This document shows, piece after piece, positions 60,825-64,000 of a stretch of 64,000 nucleotides of DNA. The stretch covers positions 2,352,540 to 2,416,539 of the forward strand of contig NZ_FPCJ01000001.1 of NCBI RefSeq assembly GCF_900116565.1, given 5' to 3'. Position numbers and translations under genes: made by a program. Numbering within the stretch: the first letter of the stretch is position 1; each line of letters opens with the position of its first letter. The notes beneath the pieces were generated by a model that did not search any database, was not told the origin of the DNA, and worked only from the letters and a program-made list of their open reading frames with translations. The stretch is from Thermoflavifilum thermophilum (GTDB lineage: Bacteria > Bacteroidota > Bacteroidia > Chitinophagales > Chitinophagaceae).

Positions 60825-63003
60825 ATGCTTCGTTTTTAGATATGGGTCCTGTAAATTCTTCCACATATTTTTGGGATTCGGTATAAATATCTCGCATGAG
60901 TGGTAAGGGACTTCCCAGGCTGATGTGCCTCATACGGTTGATTTCGCCTAAGGTATGATGATATGGACTAAATATCAGATCTGGATTAAATTGAAATAAA
61001 CTATCTTTCAGCTGTGCAACACGCTTATATGAATCTACGATGCATTGGAATTGTGTGGTGTCGGTAGTGCGAAGTGAAAATAAATATCTTAGGTAGCGGT
61101 ATCTCCAATAGCTCACTTCGAGTTCTTTGTTCACCAAAGCCACATATTTCAGCCAGTTAAATCGGGTATCAAGTTCTTCATATTGTTGATTCGTTAAAAA
61201 TGTTTTAGCCTGATTGAGATAGATGAACATGCTGTCTATTCGTTTCAATGCCAGATCCTTTTGATGAATCACCTTTTCAATATTTTCCTTATTAGGGATT
61301 AGAAAGCGCTGATATTCCGGCAGGTAATATCTATTGGTGTACATAAGCAATACTTCTCGTCGGTCAATCGTTCCAGGGAATCCTGAATTGGTATCCCAAC
61401 CAAAACCCAGTGTAGAAAATATGTCATTGATTACAGGTTCTGAAAGCTGAAGGGCTTTTACAATATAGGGCACAGCTTCCGGTGCATAAAATTGCAATGC
61501 CCATGTGTTCCATATTTTTTGTATAGATGCATGAATATTCCAAGATAATTCTTTCCATGCAAATAAATTTATGCTATTTATGATATCTGAAAAGGGGTGA
61601 TAATCTACCTGATGAGTAGCTCCGTAAAACAAACTGGTCCCACCTTCAGAACCGATTTTAGCATAAGCCCGTTTTAGGGTAGAATCGGTGTAGGACACGT
61701 TTATGGCCGGCAAGTAATACAAACCAGTTGTTTGTCCTGTCATTTGATACTCAATAATCTGCGGATGAGGGGCTACTTTTCCAATCAATGTATTATCTCT
61801 TGCAGCAGGGAAACAATCCGACATATAGGCCTTGGTTTGCAAAACAATATCTGCAGGTAATGAATCAATTACATATTTCCATAAAGACAAACGATCGCCA
61901 CTAAATCCGCCATATCCAGGAGCATGTACAAACTGGCGTTCCAGCGTTCCTTCATTATTTCGTAATGATACCCAATGAGCTGTTCCGGATGACCAGGTTC
62001 TAACAATCAGGGGAAGATGATAGATTTTAAGCACCCGTTCATATTCTCCAATGTTTTTATAAAGTTCTTTGTTAAACTGATTCAATCCGTTGCCGACAGA
62101 CAGGCTATCCTGGCTATATATTCCATATTCATCCCAGAAGGTAGTGATTAAACCATCTCCTTTCAATGTTTGCACATATTCTGAAAGGATTGAGTCCATG
62201 ATTTCCCAGGCAAGGGGAAGAGAAGGATTGATAGAGGCTTTTTCCCATGAATGGGGTGCGCGAACGCCTTTGATGAAAGGATATACATCATATATGGCTT
62301 TGGCCAAAACTGGCGACCATCTTACAATGTCATTTCCATACAAGAAAGGATAAAAATCTACATCAGCATCATGGCATGCCTGCAGAATGCGCGTTACATT
62401 TTGGATAGCTGCGTTTTTCTTTTCGAGTAACTTTTGCTGGTCTTCTGGAGGAATTCGGTTCCATATTTGCGGAAAACTTTTCTGCAACGTTACAAAGTCG
62501 GGATGTATATTTTCAAATATAATATTTGCACCCGTTTGCGCAATCAATAATGGTATATTGCGTTCGTTACCCAAATTAATATCCCGAATTTTGAAAGCTG
62601 GTTGTCGAACATATACACCTTCTTTGATATTTTTCCACCAACACACATCTCCTGCTGCATAAAGCAATGATCGGGGTCTTTTACCAAAAATCAGTGCACC
62701 TTTATTATGAAATCGAATAATATATCCATCATACTGCACAGTTTGAGGGTCTTTTTGTAAAAAAATCTTTTCCGTCGATGAGGGAATACCTTCATCCAGC
62801 ACAATCTGATGAGGCGATGGAATACTGATTTCACTCTCTTCCACAATATTGTTTGTGTCAATATGCAATGCCTTTGCCAGTAGATAAGCAGCTGATTTTA
62901 CTGCCGGATGTGCATGCTTTTTCAAAACGATATATGTATACTGCTGGGTATAACCCATTATGCCTGCAAGAAGAAAGCTGTATGTAAGTATCCATTTCTT
63001 CAT
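60811..63003 (-). CDS. Secreted glycosidase-like protein of unrecognised family
   Basis: I do not recognise a specific family for this 730-residue protein. It has a signal peptide (WILTYSFLLAGIMGYTQQ), an N-terminal alpha/beta domain like the GH20b/GH67-N fold (HPAVKSAAYLLAKAL, QIVLDEGIPS, DGYIIRFHNKGALIFGKRPR, SLLYAAGDVCWW; ~residues 30-130), and then a probable TIM barrel with FKIRDINLGNERN, DVDFYPFLYGND, LITTFWDEYGIY (acidic pair, ~288-299) and FGGFSGDRLSLWKY-like stretches. The last ~130 residues are helical. The layout resembles alpha-glucuronidases of GH67/GH115, but no diagnostic motif is intact. The gene lies between a GH2-like gene and GH105, so a pectin role is likely. Confidence 0.6.
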   Translation of the reverse strand: MKKWILTYSFLLAGIMGYTQQYTYIVLKKHAHPAVKSAAYLLAKALHIDTNNIVEESEISIPSPHQIVLDEGIPSSTEKIFLQKDPQTVQYDGYIIRFHNKGALIFGKRPRSLLYAAGDVCWWKNIKEGVYVRQPAFKIRDINLGNERNIPLLIAQTGANIIFENIHPDFVTLQKSFPQIWNRIPPEDQQKLLEKKNAAIQNVTRILQACHDADVDFYPFLYGNDIVRWSPVLAKAIYDVYPFIKGVRAPHSWEKASINPSLPLAWEIMDSILSEYVQTLKGDGLITTFWDEYGIYSQDSLSVGNGLNQFNKELYKNIGEYERVLKIYHLPLIVRTWSSGTAHWVSLRNNEGTLERQFVHAPGYGGFSGDRLSLWKYVIDSLPADIVLQTKAYMSDCFPAARDNTLIGKVAPHPQIIEYQMTGQTTGLYYLPAINVSYTDSTLKRAYAKIGSEGGTSLFYGATHQVDYHPFSDIINSINLFAWKELSWNIHASIQKIWNTWALQFYAPEAVPYIVKALQLSEPVINDIFSTLGFGWDTNSGFPGTIDRREVLLMYTNRYYLPEYQRFLIPNKENIEKVIHQKDLALKRIDSMFIYLNQAKTFLTNQQYEELDTRFNWLKYVALVNKELEVSYWRYRYLRYLFSLRTTDTTQFQCIVDSYKRVAQLKDSLFQFNPDLIFSPYHHTLGEINRMRHISLGSPLPLMRDIYTESQKYVEEFTGPISKNEAYETK

Positions 63004-63007
63004 AGTT

Positions 63008-64000
63008 TTACTGTTTTTTATTTAATTCATCCGGAGCATCTGTTGTAAATGAATGATATGTACCGCTTTGATCATTAGATGAGAATAAACTTTCAATTTG
63101 ATGAACGGAAACAACATACTTGGGTTGAAATGCTGAAGATTGCATATATTGTATAATCGCATATAAAAGCTGATTGGCTTCTGGGTATTTCTTGCTGTTA
63201 GTTTCCAGATCACTGCTGCAGGCCAGTATTTTACCTTTTCCCACTTTTGCTTCCCATATTAAGGCCAGTCTTCTGTTTCTAAACCAGGTATCAATGGGTT
63301 GTACAATCGGTTTGAATGCAGGTGGAAAATCTTTTATCCACATAACGGGCTGTTTATTCGCTATGCTCCACCATTGAAAATCCTGATAATAAGCTGTAGG
63401 GAAGTATTTAAACAAGGGGTGTGTGGTATCTACAAATATTCCGGTAGTATGAGGTGGACGCATTTTAAACCAGGAAGTGTTCCAGAATACGGGTAAAAAA
63501 TGCATGGATACATCTTTACCTAAAATTACATGATCTGCACACAGCAGCAATACATTTTTCCCTTGACTGAGGGCCTGAACAGCGCTCGAATCAAACTCAT
63601 GTGTGATGTAAATATTCTGCAGATGATGAAGATCTATTTGATGATGAGGATATACCCAGAATGACCATTGATTTCTATATGGTGTACCCGCAATTTCAAT
63701 GCTTAAAGTGCATTTCTCTGCATGTTCAATATTATAAAGTGGAAAACGTATGGTATCTGGTATGATATCGTTTCCAATAGGAATTTTCTTCTTTAAAAAT
63801 TGGCTTTCAGCAAGTACATGATTTTTATCGTTCCTAATTGTCCATTTGATTAACGCTTGTTGTAAAGGTTTTGGAGAAAAATTGGCGATTTGTATATAGG
63901 CTTGAAAGGTATCGGTATTGTAATAAGTAAATTTCGGAATTCGGGCAAGAGGAGTCACTGCGTTGCAAAACGAGCTAAAGATGGAAGGAGTAACATACCC
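63008..64000 (-). CDS. GH2-type glycoside hydrolase, C-terminal part (cut by window edge)
   Basis: The frame is open to the right edge and gives the last 330 residues. A GTG at 63958 is an internal codon, not a start: the 14 codons upstream (GYVTPSIFSSFCNAV) continue the same domain. The run FCNAVTPLARIPKFTYYNTDTFQAYIQIANFS (in part) is typical of a beta-sandwich C-terminal domain of Bacteroidota GH2-like beta-galactosidases, with polar Ig-like strands thereafter and a Rossmann-like segment (VLLLCADHVILG, KGKILACSSDLE). The catalytic barrel lies beyond the window, so activity is uncertain. It ends 4 nt before the next start. Confidence 0.6.
   Translation of the reverse strand, partial: GYVTPSIFSSFCNAVTPLARIPKFTYYNTDTFQAYIQIANFSPKPLQQALIKWTIRNDKNHVLAESQFLKKKIPIGNDIIPDTIRFPLYNIEHAEKCTLSIEIAGTPYRNQWSFWVYPHHQIDLHHLQNIYITHEFDSSAVQALSQGKNVLLLCADHVILGKDVSMHFLPVFWNTSWFKMRPPHTTGIFVDTTHPLFKYFPTAYYQDFQWWSIANKQPVMWIKDFPPAFKPIVQPIDTWFRNRRLALIWEAKVGKGKILACSSDLETNSKKYPEANQLLYAIIQYMQSSAFQPKYVVSVHQIESLFSSNDQSGTYHSFTTDAPDELNKKQ

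Noticed and set aside
63956-63958. GTG as the start of the right-edge gene
   Set aside because: The same frame stays open to the window end and the upstream residues continue the domain, so the gene is truncated by the window.

Overview
The window looks like chromosomal DNA of a Bacteroidota bacterium, most likely Chitinophagales/Chitinophagaceae. The evidence is paired SusC/SusD glycan importers, a PorP/SprF protein with a type IX secretion (T9SS) C-terminal domain, near-absence of Shine-Dalgarno sequences, and several matches to the Bacteroidota -7 promoter element TAnnTTTG. The family-level assignment is inference. There is no sign of insertion sequences, phage, CRISPR or rRNA.

Region 1 (1-12.3 kb) is a housekeeping mosaic. 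On the minus strand lie a membrane protein cut by the left edge, a short-chain dehydrogenase, a PhyH-type dioxygenase, a SpmA-SpmB-like membrane protein, and an overlapping DUF1611 / enolase-superfamily pair that resembles the DgcN/DgcA D-glutamate pathway. On the plus strand lie ychF, coaA, mtaB, tRNA-Val(UAC) and priA.

Region 2 (12.3-22.3 kb) holds a secreted S10 carboxypeptidase followed by a complete assimilatory sulfate operon on the minus strand: Rrf2 regulator, siroheme sulfite reductase, cobA, a precorrin-2 dehydrogenase fused to a TauE/SafE transporter, cysH, cysD and cysN. CysH has the four-cysteine signature of APS reductases, so the route is sulfate -> APS -> sulfite -> sulfide without PAPS. 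A palindrome next to the -7 element in front of the reductase is a good candidate Rrf2 operator.

Region 3 (22.6-64 kb) is one very large minus-strand polysaccharide utilisation locus (PUL) aimed at pectin, chiefly rhamnogalacturonan I. Reading with transcription from the right edge: a GH2-like enzyme (cut), an unrecognised 730-residue secreted glycosidase-like protein, GH105, CE12, GH28, a sialate-O-acetylesterase-type esterase and GH115. Then comes a 296-bp regulatory gap full of 10-bp-phased repeats, followed by a fasciclin lipoprotein, SusC1, SusD1, two more fasciclin lipoproteins, SusC2, SusD2, a giant T9SS-targeted PL4-type rhamnogalacturonan lyase, GH2, PorP/SprF, a NodB-type deacetylase, GH28, PL22 and GH106. 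A plausible division of labour is: surface lyase cuts the backbone, SusCD pairs import oligosaccharides, and periplasmic esterases and exo-enzymes finish them. No dedicated transcriptional regulator of the PUL is present in the window and neither SusC carries an STN signalling domain.
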